A DNA stretch of 64,000 nucleotides. Source: Variovorax sp. OV700. Lineage in GTDB: Bacteria; Pseudomonadota; Gammaproteobacteria; Burkholderiales; Burkholderiaceae_C. Where the stretch lies: positions 1 through 64,000 of the forward strand of contig NZ_FNDR01000007.1 in the NCBI RefSeq assembly GCF_900099805.1, written 5' to 3'. Below the pieces are notes generated by a model, which was not told where the DNA came from, made no database searches, and saw only the letters and a program-made list of their open reading frames with translations. This document shows, piece by piece, positions 8,708 through 18,462 of this stretch. Numbering within the stretch: the stretch's first letter is position 1; every line of letters begins with the position of its first letter. The position numbers and the translations under genes were made by a program.

Positions 8708-10228
8708 TCAGCAGCCGCTGAGTTCCACGCGCCAGCTGCTGGTCTTCTGCCAGGCCAGCACTTCTTCCCGCAGCAGGTGTGCGGACTGCGGATAGGCGTC
8801 GGCCCAGTCGGGCGCGCAGGCGATCGTGAAAGCCCTGGCGCCCAGCGCCGCGAGATGCAGCGCCTCTGGGTCGGGATCGCGGCGCGCGTGGCACAGGATC
8901 ACCGCAAGGCGCAGCGACAGCAGCTGCATCACGAAGGTCTCGTCTTCCAGTGCGGCGTCGAGCTTGCGCAGCTTTCCGCGCTGCCCCAGCACCAGCTGGC
9001 CGAGCGCATGCAGCTCGTTGACGGCAAAGCCGGGCGCGTCGGTGTTGTCGAGGATGTAGGCGCCGTGCTTGTGATAGTCGCTGTGAGAAACCAGCGTGCC
9101 GATCTCGTGCAGCTGGGCCGCCCAGCCGAGCTTGCGCATCGCGCGACCGGCGCGGCTTCCTGAACTGCCGCCACGCGCGGCAGGTGCGAGCTGCGCGAAC
9201 AATGCCGCGGCCGTTTCGCCCACCCGCCTGGCCTGGGCCGTATCGACCGAGAACCGGGTGGCCAGCCGCGCCACGGTGGCGGTGCGCATGTCGGCCACGC
9301 TTTCGTCGCGCTCGAGCAATTCGTAGAGCACGCCGTGGCGCAGCGCGCCCTGGGCCACCTTCATTTCGTCGATGTCCAGCAGTTCGAACACCGCGCGCAG
9401 CACGCTCACGCCACCACCGATCACCGGCTTGCGGTCTTCGCGCATGCCGTCGATGCGCAGCTTGTCGGTGCTGCCAGCCTTGAGCAGGCGGTCGACCAGC
9501 CAGTTGAGGCCGTCGCGCGTGATCAGGCCCGGCTCTCCGCCGGCCGCTGCCAGCACGTCGCCCACCGCGCCGATGGTGCCGGATGCGCCATAGGCCACGT
9601 CCCATTGGTCGCGGGTGTAGCTCGAGAGCGCGTCGTCGAGCACGGCCTTGGCGGCCACCTCGGCGGCCCGGAATGCGGCCGGGGTGAAGAGGCCTTCCGC
9701 GAAGTGCTTCATCGACCAGGCGACGCTGCCGACGCGGTAGGACTCCATCAGCTCGGCGTCCAGCGCGCGGCCGATGATCATTTCGGTGGAGCGCCCGCCG
9801 ATGTCCACCACCAGCCGGCGTTCCCGGTCGGAGGCATCGGTGTGCGGCAGCATGTGCGCCACGCCCTGGTAGATAAGGCGGGCTTCTTCCCGGCCTGGAA
9901 TCACATCGATGCCAAAACCCAGGATGGTGCGCGCGCGCAACAAGAATTCTTCGCGGTTGCGGGCTTCGCGCAAGGTCTGGGTGGCCACGGCGCGCACCTG
10001 CGAGCGCTTGAACCCGGCCAGTCGCTCGCCAAAACGGGCGAGCGCGTCCCAGCCGCGCTGCATGGCTTCCGGCGTGAGGTTTCGGGCGCTGTCCAGGCCG
10101 TTGCCCTGGCGCACCGTTTCCTTGAGGTATTCGGTGCGGTGGATCTGGCCGTGGTCGACCTGTCCGATCTCGAGCCTGAAGCTGTTGGAGCCGAGATCGA
10201 CTGCGGCGAGGCGGGTGCCGTTTTGCAT
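8708..10228 (-). CDS. ppx: Exopolyphosphatase, Ppx/GppA family
   Basis: 506 residues with an ASKHA (actin-like) ATPase fold. The first phosphate loop is AAVDLGSNSFRLE near residue 7, followed by VATQTLREARN, the VVDIGGRSTEM second loop and GGVSVLRAVF. The C-terminal part is an HD-like helical domain with LHEIGTLVSHSDYHKH. It hydrolyses terminal phosphates of polyphosphate. It could instead be the related pppGpp hydrolase. The ATG at 10228 gives the family start. An upstream in-frame start at 10354 would overlap a Pho-box-like sequence. It is divergent from pstS. Confidence 0.92.
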   Translation of the reverse strand: MQNGTRLAAVDLGSNSFRLEIGQVDHGQIHRTEYLKETVRQGNGLDSARNLTPEAMQRGWDALARFGERLAGFKRSQVRAVATQTLREARNREEFLLRARTILGFGIDVIPGREEARLIYQGVAHMLPHTDASDRERRLVVDIGGRSTEMIIGRALDAELMESYRVGSVAWSMKHFAEGLFTPAAFRAAEVAAKAVLDDALSSYTRDQWDVAYGASGTIGAVGDVLAAAGGEPGLITRDGLNWLVDRLLKAGSTDKLRIDGMREDRKPVIGGGVSVLRAVFELLDIDEMKVAQGALRHGVLYELLERDESVADMRTATVARLATRFSVDTAQARRVGETAAALFAQLAPAARGGSSGSRAGRAMRKLGWAAQLHEIGTLVSHSDYHKHGAYILDNTDAPGFAVNELHALGQLVLGQRGKLRKLDAALEDETFVMQLLSLRLAVILCHARRDPDPEALHLAALGARAFTIACAPDWADAYPQSAHLLREEVLAWQKTSSWRVELSGC

Positions 10229-10329
10229 GTAGTTGTAGTGAAGAGGGCGGTGTCTCTGATCGTAGCGCCGTGACAGGTGCGCCACCCCCGGAATCGCCGG
10301 CGGCGAGGTTCCGAAGGCTAGGTGCGGGA

Positions 10330-10349
10330 AATGACGGTTGTGTGACAGC
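10330..10349 (-). promoter_or_regulatory. Pho-box-like site upstream of ppx
   Basis: On the minus strand TGTCA (10347-10343) is followed exactly 11 bp later by CGTCA (10336-10332). A weak -10 candidate, TAGCCT (10320-10315), starts 11 bases further on, the same geometry as at pstS. It is about 100 bp before the ppx ATG. Confidence 0.6.
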
Positions 10350-10396
10350 GTCACACAAGCCGCAGAGGAAACGGCGCCATTTTCCCTCTGTGGCGG

Positions 10397-10431
10397 GGTG
10401 TCACACCGATGTCACACAAGCTTTCTAGAGT
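10397..10431 (+). promoter_or_regulatory. Pho box and -10 of pstS
   Basis: TGTCA at 10399 and 10410 (11-bp spacing), each in a TGTCACA context. A -10-like TAGAGT at 10426-10431 lies 11 bases after the second half-site. This matches the layout of the E. coli pstS promoter, where PhoB replaces the -35 element. Confidence 0.82.
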
Positions 10432-10479
10432 CCGTTTCAAGCCCGAAAGGGACTACTTCTTATTTCTAACGGAAGCTCT

Positions 10480-11517
10480 ATGAAAACGACGTTCAAATTT
10501 GCAGCTGCCGGCCTCGTGGCCGCGGTCTTCGCCCAAGTTCCCGCTTTCGCACAAGACGTGACCGGCGCCGGCGCCAGCTTTCCGGCGCCGCTGTACGCCA
10601 AGTGGGCCTCCGATTTCAACAAGGCCACCGGCGTCAAGATCAACTACCAATCGGTCGGTTCGGGCGCGGGCTTGAAGCAGATCGAAGCCAAGACGGTCGA
10701 TTTCGGCGCTTCCGATGCGCCCCTGAAGGACGACGAACTCCAGTCCAAGGGCCTGATGCAGTTCCCCACCGTCATCGGCGGCGTGATTCCCGTGGTCAAC
10801 ATCCCCGGCATCAAGCCGGGCGAATTGAAGCTCAACGGCCAGGTCCTGGGCGACATCTACCTGGGCAAGATCACCAAGTGGAACGACCCCGCCATCAAGG
10901 CGCTGAATGGCTCGCTGGCCCTGCCGGACGCCGCCATTGCGCCGGTTCGCCGCGCCGACGGCTCGGGCACCAGCTTCCTGTTCACCAACTACCTGAGCAA
11001 GGTCAACGCCGAGTGGAAGACCAAGGTCGGCGAGGGCACAGCCGTGAACTGGCCGACCGGCGCGGGTGGCAAGGGCAATGAAGGCGTTGCTGCTTTCGTG
11101 AATCGCCTGCCCAACTCGATTGGCTATGTCGAGTACGCGTACGTCAAGCAGAACAAGATGAACTTTGCCCAGCTGCAGAACGCGGCCGGCAACTTCGTCT
11201 CGCCCGAAGACACGGCCTTCAAGGCCGCCGCCGCCGGCGCCGACTGGAACAAGAGCTTCTACCAGGTGCTGACCAACCAGGCCGGCAAGGACGCATGGCC
11301 CATCACCGGCGCCACCTTCATCCTGATGCACAAGGTGCAGGACAAGCCCGCCAACGCGACCACTGTGCTCAAGTTCTTCGACTGGGCCTACAAGGGTGGC
11401 GACAAGACGGCCGACGATCTCGACTACGTGCCGATGCCCGATGCCGTGAAGGCCACGATCGCCAAGGCATGGGGTGAAGTGAAGGACGCATCGGGCAAGC
11501 CGGTCGCCTTCAAGTAA
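10480..11517 (+). CDS. pstS: Phosphate ABC transporter, periplasmic substrate-binding protein
   Basis: 345 residues with a Sec signal peptide ending AFA-QD near residue 24. The mature protein starts [13 protein letters not shown], the PstS signature. Phosphate-binding loops include [15 protein letters not shown] and [11 protein letters not shown]. It captures inorganic phosphate in the periplasm for PstCAB. GGAAG precedes the ATG, and a Pho box lies 65-80 bp upstream. First gene of pstSCAB-phoU-phoBR. Confidence 0.98.
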   Translation: MKTTFKFAAAGLVAAVFAQVPAFAQDVTGAGASFPAPLYAKWASDFNKATGVKINYQSVGSGAGLKQIEAKTVDFGASDAPLKDDELQSKGLMQFPTVIGGVIPVVNIPGIKPGELKLNGQVLGDIYLGKITKWNDPAIKALNGSLALPDAAIAPVRRADGSGTSFLFTNYLSKVNAEWKTKVGEGTAVNWPTGAGGKGNEGVAAFVNRLPNSIGYVEYAYVKQNKMNFAQLQNAAGNFVSPEDTAFKAAAAGADWNKSFYQVLTNQAGKDAWPITGATFILMHKVQDKPANATTVLKFFDWAYKGGDKTADDLDYVPMPDAVKATIAKAWGEVKDASGKPVAFK

Positions 11518-11550
11518 GCCATCAACCATCCAGTCAAGAACGGCGCATCC

Positions 11551-12630
11551 ATGAGCAGCTCTTCGCTCCAGGATGCGCCGCATTCGTCATTGCCGGAGCG
11601 ACCCGTGTCATCCACTTTTCCTGCTTCCGCATCCACGCTCGACCTCGCGGCCGAACGCGGCCGCGCCACCGCCCCACCGCCCGCCAAGGCGCCGCGCTCG
11701 GGCCCCATGGCCGACCGCCTGTTCGGCTGGGCCGCCAAGGGCGCCGCGCTGCTCACGCTCGCGATGCTGATCGGCATCCTGATGTCGCTGATCGTCGGCG
11801 CCTGGCCCGCCATCTCGAAGTACGGCCTCGGCTTTCTCACCAGCAGCGTGTGGGACCCGGTGCAGAACGAGTACGGCGGCCTGGTCATGATCTACGGCAC
11901 GCTGGCCACGTCGATCATCGCGCTGGTGATCGCGGTGCCGGTGAGCTTCGGCATTGCGCTGTTCCTCACCGAGCTGTCGCCCAACTGGCTCAAGCGGCCG
12001 CTGGGCACGGCCATCGAATTGCTCGCCGCCGTGCCTTCGATCGTGTACGGCATGTGGGGCCTCCTGGTGTTCGGCCCGATCCTGTCGGCCTGGGTGCAGC
12101 AGCCGCTGCAGAAGCTGCTTGCAGGCGTGCCGTACCTCGGCGCGCTGGTGTCGGGTCCGCCCGTGGGCATCGGCATTCTTTCGGCCGGCATCATCCTCGC
12201 GATCATGATCATCCCGTTCATCGCCTCGGTGATGCGCGATGTGTTCGAAGTGACGCCGCCGCTGCTCAAGGAGTCGGCCTACGGTCTCGGCTCCACGACC
12301 TGGGAAGTGGTCTCGAAGGTCGTGCTGCCCTACACCAAGGCCGGCGTGATCGGCGGGATCATGCTCGGCCTCGGCCGGGCGCTGGGTGAAACGATGGCGG
12401 TCACCTTCGTGATCGGCAACATGAACCAGCTCAATTCGCTTTCCGTGTTCGAGGCTGCCAACAGCATCACCTCGGCACTTGCCAACGAGTTTGCCGAAGC
12501 CGGCGCGGGCCTGCACCAGGCTGCGCTGATGTATCTCGGCCTGGTGCTGTTCTTCATCACCTTCGTCGTGCTGACGCTCTCGAAGGTGCTGCTGGCCCAG
12601 ATGAAGAAGAGCGAAGGGACGAAGTTGTGA
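11551..12630 (+). CDS. pstC: Phosphate ABC transporter permease PstC
   Basis: 359 residues with six membrane segments and a polar Ser/Ala/Pro-rich N-terminus. It contains [15 protein letters not shown] and the EAA-type loop [16 protein letters not shown] that contacts PstB. A GTG at 11605 has GGAG 6 bases upstream and would give a more usual 341 residues. The ATG at 11551 lacks a clear ribosome site, so the true start may be 11605. Its stop overlaps the pstA start (GTGA). Confidence 0.95.
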   Translation: MSSSSLQDAPHSSLPERPVSSTFPASASTLDLAAERGRATAPPPAKAPRSGPMADRLFGWAAKGAALLTLAMLIGILMSLIVGAWPAISKYGLGFLTSSVWDPVQNEYGGLVMIYGTLATSIIALVIAVPVSFGIALFLTELSPNWLKRPLGTAIELLAAVPSIVYGMWGLLVFGPILSAWVQQPLQKLLAGVPYLGALVSGPPVGIGILSAGIILAIMIIPFIASVMRDVFEVTPPLLKESAYGLGSTTWEVVSKVVLPYTKAGVIGGIMLGLGRALGETMAVTFVIGNMNQLNSLSVFEAANSITSALANEFAEAGAGLHQAALMYLGLVLFFITFVVLTLSKVLLAQMKKSEGTKL

Positions 12631-13511
12631 GCACTGCTGAAAGCCTCTTGAGCGCAAAGGCGCTCGCCGAAACCCGCCAGGCCAAGTTTGCCGCGCGCAA
12701 CCGCGTCAACAAGATCGCGCTCACGCTGTCGCTCGCGGCGATGGTGTTCGGCGTGTTCTGGCTCATCTGGATCCTGTGGGAGACGCTGCGCCTGGGTCTC
12801 GGCGGCCTGGCGCTTGCCACCTTCACCGAAATGACGCCGCCGCCGAACGAGGCGGGCGGCATCGCGAACGCGATCTTCGGCTCGTTCGTGATGGTGGCGC
12901 TGGCCACCTTCGTGGGCACTCCCATCGGCATCATGGCCGGCATCTACCTGGCCGAGTACAACCCCAAGGGCTGGCTGTCATCGGTGACGCGCTTCGTCAA
13001 CGACATTCTGCTGTCGGCGCCGTCGATCGTGATCGGCCTGTTCGTCTACGCCGTGGTGGTGGCCTACTTCAAGACCTTCTCGGGTCTGGCGGGTGCGCTG
13101 TCGCTCGCTCTGATCGTGATTCCGGTGGTGATTCGCACCACAGAGAACATGCTGCAACTGGTGCCGCCGGGGTTGCGTGAAGCGGCCTATGCGCTCGGCA
13201 CCCCGAAGTGGAAAGTGATCCTGAGCATCACGCTGCGCGCCGCGCGTGCCGGTGTGGTCACGGGTGTGCTGCTGGCCGTGGCCCGCATTGCCGGCGAAAC
13301 CGCTCCGCTGCTCTTCACCGCGCTGAACAACCAGTTCTGGACCGCCGACCTGAGCCAGCCGATGGCCAGCCTGCCGGTGACGATCTTCAAGTTTGCGATG
13401 AGTCCGTACGAGAACTGGCAACAGCTGGCCTGGGCCGGTGTGTTCCTGATCACCGTGGCCGTGCTCGCACTCAACATCCTGGCGCGCGTCCTCACGCGCA
13501 ACAAACACTGA
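12627..13511 (+). CDS. pstA: Phosphate ABC transporter permease PstA
   Basis: 294 residues with six membrane spans. It has the conserved [14 protein letters not shown] periplasmic loop, APSIVIGLF and the EAA loop [18 protein letters not shown]. It starts at GTG overlapping the pstC stop by 4 bases, which implies translational coupling. It forms the inner-membrane phosphate channel with PstC. Confidence 0.96.
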   Translation: MSTAESLLSAKALAETRQAKFAARNRVNKIALTLSLAAMVFGVFWLIWILWETLRLGLGGLALATFTEMTPPPNEAGGIANAIFGSFVMVALATFVGTPIGIMAGIYLAEYNPKGWLSSVTRFVNDILLSAPSIVIGLFVYAVVVAYFKTFSGLAGALSLALIVIPVVIRTTENMLQLVPPGLREAAYALGTPKWKVILSITLRAARAGVVTGVLLAVARIAGETAPLLFTALNNQFWTADLSQPMASLPVTIFKFAMSPYENWQQLAWAGVFLITVAVLALNILARVLTRNKH

Positions 13512-13527
13512 TTCAAGAAAGGCAACC

Positions 13528-14307
13528 ATGCCAAACACCGTCGCACAACCGTCGCGCTCGAAGATCTCGGTCAAGGACCTGAACTTCTACTACGGCAAGT
13601 TCCACGCACTCAAGGGCATCAACCTCGAGATCCCCGAGAACAAGGTCACGGCCTTCATCGGCCCGTCGGGCTGCGGCAAGTCGACCCTGCTGCGCACCTT
13701 CAACCGCATGTTCGAGCTCTACCCCGAGCAGCGCGCCGAAGGCACCATTGCCCTGGACGGCGAGAACCTGCTCACCTCCAAGCAGGACGTGGCGCTGATC
13801 CGCGCCAAGGTCGGCATGGTGTTCCAGAAGCCCACGCCGTTCCCGATGTCGATCTACGACAACATCGCCTTCGGCGTGAAGCTGTTCGAGAATCTGAGTG
13901 CGAGCGAAATGGACGACCGCGTGGAGTGGGCGCTCAAGAAGGCCGCTCTCTGGACCGAGGTGCGCGACAAGCTGCAGCAAAGCGGCTCGGGCCTTTCCGG
14001 CGGCCAGCAGCAGCGCCTGTGCATTGCCCGCGGCATTGCCATCAAGCCCGAGGTGCTGTTGCTCGATGAACCTTGCTCCGCACTCGACCCGATTTCGACC
14101 GCGAAGATCGAGGAGTTGATCGCCGAACTCAAGAACGAGTACACCGTGGTCATCGTGACGCACAACATGCAGCAGGCCGCACGCTGCAGCGACTACACCG
14201 CCTACATGTACCTGGGCGACCTGATCGAGTTCGGCGCGACGGAACAGATGTTCTTCAAGCCGCAGCGCAAGGAGACCGAGGACTACATCACAGGCCGTTT
14301 CGGCTGA
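13528..14307 (+). CDS. pstB: Phosphate ABC transporter ATP-binding protein
   Basis: 259 residues. Walker A is GPSGCGKST, the Q-loop lies in [18 protein letters not shown], the signature is LSGGQQQR, Walker B is [15 protein letters not shown], and the switch His is in [24 protein letters not shown] is typical of PstB. It hydrolyses ATP to drive phosphate import and takes part in PhoR signalling with PhoU. AAGAAAGG precedes the ATG. Confidence 0.98.
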   Translation: MPNTVAQPSRSKISVKDLNFYYGKFHALKGINLEIPENKVTAFIGPSGCGKSTLLRTFNRMFELYPEQRAEGTIALDGENLLTSKQDVALIRAKVGMVFQKPTPFPMSIYDNIAFGVKLFENLSASEMDDRVEWALKKAALWTEVRDKLQQSGSGLSGGQQQRLCIARGIAIKPEVLLLDEPCSALDPISTAKIEELIAELKNEYTVVIVTHNMQQAARCSDYTAYMYLGDLIEFGATEQMFFKPQRKETEDYITGRFG

Positions 14308-14323
14308 TGCCAAGGAGGCACAC

Positions 14324-15025
14324 ATGACTGAAAAACATCTCTCCAGCCAGTTCGACAGCGAACTCAACGGCGTCTCGTCGCGTGTGATGGAACTCGGCGG
14401 CATGGTCGAGGCGCAGATCCACCAGGCGGTGTATGCGCTCTTGCAGTTCGACCCCGACGCGGCCGACCGCGTGATGGAGACAGAGCAGCGCGTCAACGCG
14501 ATGGAGATCGAGATCGACCGCGAGCTGTCTTCGATCATTGCGCGGCGCCAGCCGACCGCGCGCGACCTGCGCCTCCTGATCGCCATCTCCAAGACCACGG
14601 CCAACCTGGAGCGCGTGGGCGACGAGGCCAACAAGATCGCACGCATGGTCAAGTCGATCATCGAGAGCGGCTCCGCCCGTGCGCTGCCCTCGAACGAACT
14701 GCGCATTGCCGCCGACCTGGCTTCGGGCCTTTTGCGCACCGCGCTCGACGCGTTCGCGCGCCTGGACACGGCCGCCGCGCTGTCGATCCTGAAGGACGAC
14801 GACCTGATCGACAAGGAGTTCGACGGCTTCGTGCGCAAGCTGGTCACCTACATGATGGAAGACCCGCGCACGATCTCGGCCAGCCTCGACCTGCTGTTCC
14901 TGGCCAAGGCCATCGAGCGCATCGGCGATCACGCCAAGAACATCGCCGAATTCATCATCTACATCGTCAAGGGCGCCGATGTGCGGCACACTTCGATGCA
15001 GGAAATCGAATCGGCGTTGAAGTAA
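14324..15025 (+). CDS. phoU: Phosphate signalling regulator PhoU
   Basis: 233 residues, all-helical, with two PhoU repeats (about 20-110 and 125-215). The metal-binding motifs are ELSSIIARRQPTARDLR in the first and AIERIGDHAKNIAE in the second. PhoU connects the transporter to PhoR and keeps the Pho regulon off when phosphate is plentiful. A strong AAGGAGG site lies before the ATG. Confidence 0.96.
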   Translation: MTEKHLSSQFDSELNGVSSRVMELGGMVEAQIHQAVYALLQFDPDAADRVMETEQRVNAMEIEIDRELSSIIARRQPTARDLRLLIAISKTTANLERVGDEANKIARMVKSIIESGSARALPSNELRIAADLASGLLRTALDAFARLDTAAALSILKDDDLIDKEFDGFVRKLVTYMMEDPRTISASLDLLFLAKAIERIGDHAKNIAEFIIYIVKGADVRHTSMQEIESALK

Positions 15026-15052
15026 CAGCGAGCGAACGACTCACAGCAAAGC

Positions 15053-15745
15053 ATGAAGAAACCCCGAGTCCTGATCGTCGAAGACGAGTCGTCGATCGCC
15101 GAGCTGATCGCCGTCAACCTGCGCCACAACGGCTTCGAGCCGATCTGGTCGGAGGATGGCGCGGCCGCGCAGCGCGAGATCGACGCCTTCCTGCCGGATC
15201 TGATCCTGCTCGACTGGATGCTGCCCGGCCAGAGCGGCCTGCAGCTCGCGCGCCAGTGGCGCAAGGATGCGCGCACCAAGGCCATTCCCATCCTGATGCT
15301 GACCGCGCGCGGCGACGAGCCCGACAAGGTGGCCGGCCTCGATGCAGGCGCCGACGACTACATCACCAAGCCGTTCTCCACGCAGGAAATGCTCGCGCGC
15401 ATCCGCGCGGTGCTACGCCGGCGTGCGCCCGAGGTGGTCACGGAGCGCGTGGAAATCGGCGAGCTTGCGCTCGACACGGCCACGCACCGTGTCACCTGGC
15501 AGGGCAATGCGCTCAAGGTGGGGCCGACCGAATTCAAGCTGCTGGCCTACCTGATGCAGCACGCCGAGCGCGTGCACAGCCGTGCGCAATTGCTCGACAA
15601 GGTCTGGGGCGACCATGTCTACATCGAGGAACGCACGGTCGACGTGCACGTCAAGCGCTTGCGCGAATCGCTGGGCGCCGCTTCGCCCATGGTTGAAACG
15701 GTGCGCGGAGCCGGCTACCGCCTGACGGCCCAAGTCACGGTTTGA
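15053..15745 (+). CDS. phoB: Phosphate regulon response regulator PhoB
   Basis: 230 residues. The receiver domain (1-120) has an acidic pocket at E10/D11, phospho-acceptor D54 in ILLDWMLPG and K106 in ITKPF. A winged-helix OmpR-type DNA-binding domain follows, with YIEERTVDVHVKRLRESL. It binds Pho boxes when phosphorylated by PhoR, and three candidate boxes lie in this window. It follows phoU by 27 bp, so it is probably also co-transcribed with pst. Confidence 0.97.
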   Translation: MKKPRVLIVEDESSIAELIAVNLRHNGFEPIWSEDGAAAQREIDAFLPDLILLDWMLPGQSGLQLARQWRKDARTKAIPILMLTARGDEPDKVAGLDAGADDYITKPFSTQEMLARIRAVLRRRAPEVVTERVEIGELALDTATHRVTWQGNALKVGPTEFKLLAYLMQHAERVHSRAQLLDKVWGDHVYIEERTVDVHVKRLRESLGAASPMVETVRGAGYRLTAQVTV

Positions 15746-15789
15746 TCGCGCCGGCTTTCATGGTCCGCGGGCGCGGATAATCGCCCGCC

Positions 15790-17127
15790 ATGCCTTTCCG
15801 TATTGCTACATTTCTCATAGCGTCCCTCGCAATAGGAGCGGGCGCTGTAGCTATTTTTGGCTGGAAGTTCGGGTGGCTGGGCGCCTGGTTGGGTGCGGCG
15901 CTGTGGCTCGCGCTCGATGCGTGGCGGGCCGAGCGCCTGCTGCGAGTGCTGCGTAACGACGCGTCTGGCCTGCCCACCCGTGGCGCCGGCGTGTGGGGCG
16001 AACTCTCGGAACGCATCCGCAAGCTGCTGCGCGAACGCGAGCAGCAAACGCGGCAAGCCGAAGACCGGCTGCAAGAGTTCCTGGCCGCCATCCAGGCGTC
16101 TCCCAACGGCGTGATCCTGCTGGACGAGCAGGGCCGCATCGAATGGTGCAACCAGACGGCGGCAAGCCAGTTCGGCATCGATGCCGAGCGCGATCTCTTG
16201 CAGCATCTTGCGAACTTGGTGCGCGACCCGGCTTTCGTGGCCTATCTGGCGTCATGGAACTACAGCCGCGACGTCGTCATCGACGCCTCCGGCCCGCGGC
16301 AGGCGCAGCAGCGCAGCCACCCGGTGCGTTTGTCAGTGCAGGTGCATCCGTATGCGGGCAATCGCCGCATGCTGCTGACGCGCGACATCACGGCGCTGGA
16401 GCAGGCCGAGGCCATGCGGCGCGATTTTGTCGCCAACGTTTCGCACGAAATTCGCACGCCGCTCACGGTGCTGGCGGGTTTTGTCGAAACCCTGCAGAAC
16501 CTGCCCCTCGACGCGGACGAGCGCGCGCGGTATCTCTCGCTGATGGGCCAGCAGTCGCACCGCATGGAAACGCTGGTGAACGACCTGCTGACGCTGTCGC
16601 GCCTCGAGGGCAGTGCGGCGCCGTCGGGCAACCAGTGGATCCGCATCCGCGCGCTGCTCGCGCAGTGCGAGGACGAGGCCCGTGGGTTGTCGGGCCGGCT
16701 GGCGCCGCAGGGCCATCGCCTTTCGTTCAGCATCGAGGCCGAGTCCGAAATCTCGGGCGCGCCGACCGAATTGCAAAGCGCCATGTCGAACCTGCTGAGC
16801 AATGCCATCCGCTACACGCCAGGCGGCGGCGAGGTGGCGGTGAGCTGGCGACTGCTGCCCGACGGGCGAGGTGAATACGCGGTGCGCGATACCGGTCCCG
16901 GCATTGCCGCCGAGCACATTCCGCGGCTTACCGAGCGCTTCTATCGCATCGACCGTAGCCGCTCGCGCGAGACCGGCGGCACCGGGCTGGGCCTGGCGAT
17001 CGTGAAGCACATCGCGCAGCGGCATGGCGCCGAATTGCGCATCGAGAGCACGGTCGGCAAGGGCTCGCGCTTTGCGCTGGTGTTTACGGCCACCCGGGTG
17101 CGTGAAGCGCGGGTGCTAGCGAAGTGA
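15790..17127 (+). CDS. phoR: Phosphate regulon sensor kinase PhoR
   Basis: 445 residues. Two membrane segments lie within residues 3-45 with essentially no periplasmic loop, then a linker, a PAS domain (about 95-200) and HisKA with phospho-acceptor H219 in VSHEIRTPL. The ATPase domain has N box LLSNAIRYTPGG, G1 DTGPGI, F box RFYRI and G2 GGTGLGLAIVKH. It phosphorylates PhoB under phosphate limitation. Its last 12 bases overlap the convergent MATE gene. Confidence 0.96.
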   Translation: MPFRIATFLIASLAIGAGAVAIFGWKFGWLGAWLGAALWLALDAWRAERLLRVLRNDASGLPTRGAGVWGELSERIRKLLREREQQTRQAEDRLQEFLAAIQASPNGVILLDEQGRIEWCNQTAASQFGIDAERDLLQHLANLVRDPAFVAYLASWNYSRDVVIDASGPRQAQQRSHPVRLSVQVHPYAGNRRMLLTRDITALEQAEAMRRDFVANVSHEIRTPLTVLAGFVETLQNLPLDADERARYLSLMGQQSHRMETLVNDLLTLSRLEGSAAPSGNQWIRIRALLAQCEDEARGLSGRLAPQGHRLSFSIEAESEISGAPTELQSAMSNLLSNAIRYTPGGGEVAVSWRLLPDGRGEYAVRDTGPGIAAEHIPRLTERFYRIDRSRSRETGGTGLGLAIVKHIAQRHGAELRIESTVGKGSRFALVFTATRVREARVLAK

Positions 17128-18459
17128 ACGCCGCATCGTCCACCGCAGCAGCGCGCCGAACAACACGGCCGTGACAGCGAGCGCGCCCGCGCTCATGAGC
17201 CAGAACGCCAAGGGCGACTGCATCGCAGGCCAGGGGCCGAGTCCGCGGTAGGCCAACAGGTAGCTCCCGCCGAGCCCGAAGCCCCAGAGCAGAGTGCAAT
17301 AGATGACCAGCGGCACAAGCGTGACACGGTAGCAGCGCAGCACAAACACGCACAGCGTCTGCAGCGCATCGGCAAAGTGGTAGACCGCGACCACCAGCAG
17401 CAGCGCCGCGGCGAGCGCTATCACGGCCGGGTTGTCCGAATACACGTGGGCCAGCTTGAAGCGCAGCGCCACCATCGCGCCCGCAAAAAACAGTGCGTAA
17501 AGGGCTGTGAGCTCGAAGCCCAAGCGGCAGGCGCGGCGGGCCCTGGCCGCTTGCCCGGCACCGAGCCAGAAGCTCACGCGCGCGCTGGTGGCAATGCCGA
17601 GCGAGAGCGGCACCATGTAGGCCACCGCCAGCAGGTTCGAGGCAATCTGGTGCGCGGCTGCAGCCGCCGTGCCCAGGCGAGCGATGAAGAGCGCCATCAG
17701 CGTGAACGACGTCACCTCCACCAGCACCGCCAGTCCGCCCGGAATGCCCAGGTTTGCGAACTGCCGGATCTGCCGCCAGTCGGGCGCCTCGATGCGCTCC
17801 CAGAGCCGGTAGTCCTTGTAGAAGGAACTGCTGCGCAGGAGCCAGACCGCGCAGGCCAGCATGGTCCAGTTCACGCACAGCGTGGCCCAGGCGCAGCCCA
17901 CCAGCCCCATGGCCGGCAGGCCGGCGCCGCCGAAGGTGAACCAGATCGACAGTGGCAGCTTCACGAACAGCGAACCCAGCTGAAGCCAGGTCACGACCTG
18001 CGGTTTGCCGAGGCTCTGGTTCAGCGTGCTGAACAAGCGGAAGAGCAGGGCGGGCGGAAGCGCGAACGCGAGCACCGCGAGGTATGCCTCCACGCCGGCG
18101 CGCATCTCGGGAGGGACCTGGGTCCATCGCAACACGGCGCCGGGGAACAGCAGCACAACCATGCCGATGGCGATGGTGATGGCGCTCAGGTAGAGCGACT
18201 GCCGCACGGAGCGGCCCACTTCGCTCTGGCGGTCGGCGCCGTGCAGTTCGGCCCACACCGGCAGCAGCGCCTGCAGCACGCCCATCAGTGAGACGAACAC
18301 GCTGATGAAGATGGCCGCGCCCACCGACAGCGCGGCCAGCGCGCTTTCGGCATAGCGCCCGGCCACGATGGTGTCGGTCACGCCGAACGCCATCACGGCC
18401 AGTTGGCCGACCAGCACCGTGCCGGCGTGCCGCGCGATCAGGCCTCGTTCGCCAGTCAC
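17116..18459 (-). CDS. MATE family efflux transporter (NorM-like)
   Basis: 447 residues with about 12 membrane spans in two similar halves. The first helix reads TVLVGQLAVMAFGVTDTIVAG, typical of MatE/NorM cation-coupled drug exporters. Later motifs are LGKPQVVTWLQLG and GIPGGLAVLVEVTSFTLMALFIARLGT. It probably exports cationic or aromatic compounds. The substrate is not predictable. It starts 3 bases after the stop of the upstream membrane glycosyltransferase, so the two are co-transcribed. Confidence 0.9.
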   Translation of the reverse strand: MTGERGLIARHAGTVLVGQLAVMAFGVTDTIVAGRYAESALAALSVGAAIFISVFVSLMGVLQALLPVWAELHGADRQSEVGRSVRQSLYLSAITIAIGMVVLLFPGAVLRWTQVPPEMRAGVEAYLAVLAFALPPALLFRLFSTLNQSLGKPQVVTWLQLGSLFVKLPLSIWFTFGGAGLPAMGLVGCAWATLCVNWTMLACAVWLLRSSSFYKDYRLWERIEAPDWRQIRQFANLGIPGGLAVLVEVTSFTLMALFIARLGTAAAAAHQIASNLLAVAYMVPLSLGIATSARVSFWLGAGQAARARRACRLGFELTALYALFFAGAMVALRFKLAHVYSDNPAVIALAAALLLVVAVYHFADALQTLCVFVLRCYRVTLVPLVIYCTLLWGFGLGGSYLLAYRGLGPWPAMQSPLAFWLMSAGALAVTAVLFGALLRWTMRRSLR

Positions 18460-18462
18460 TTG

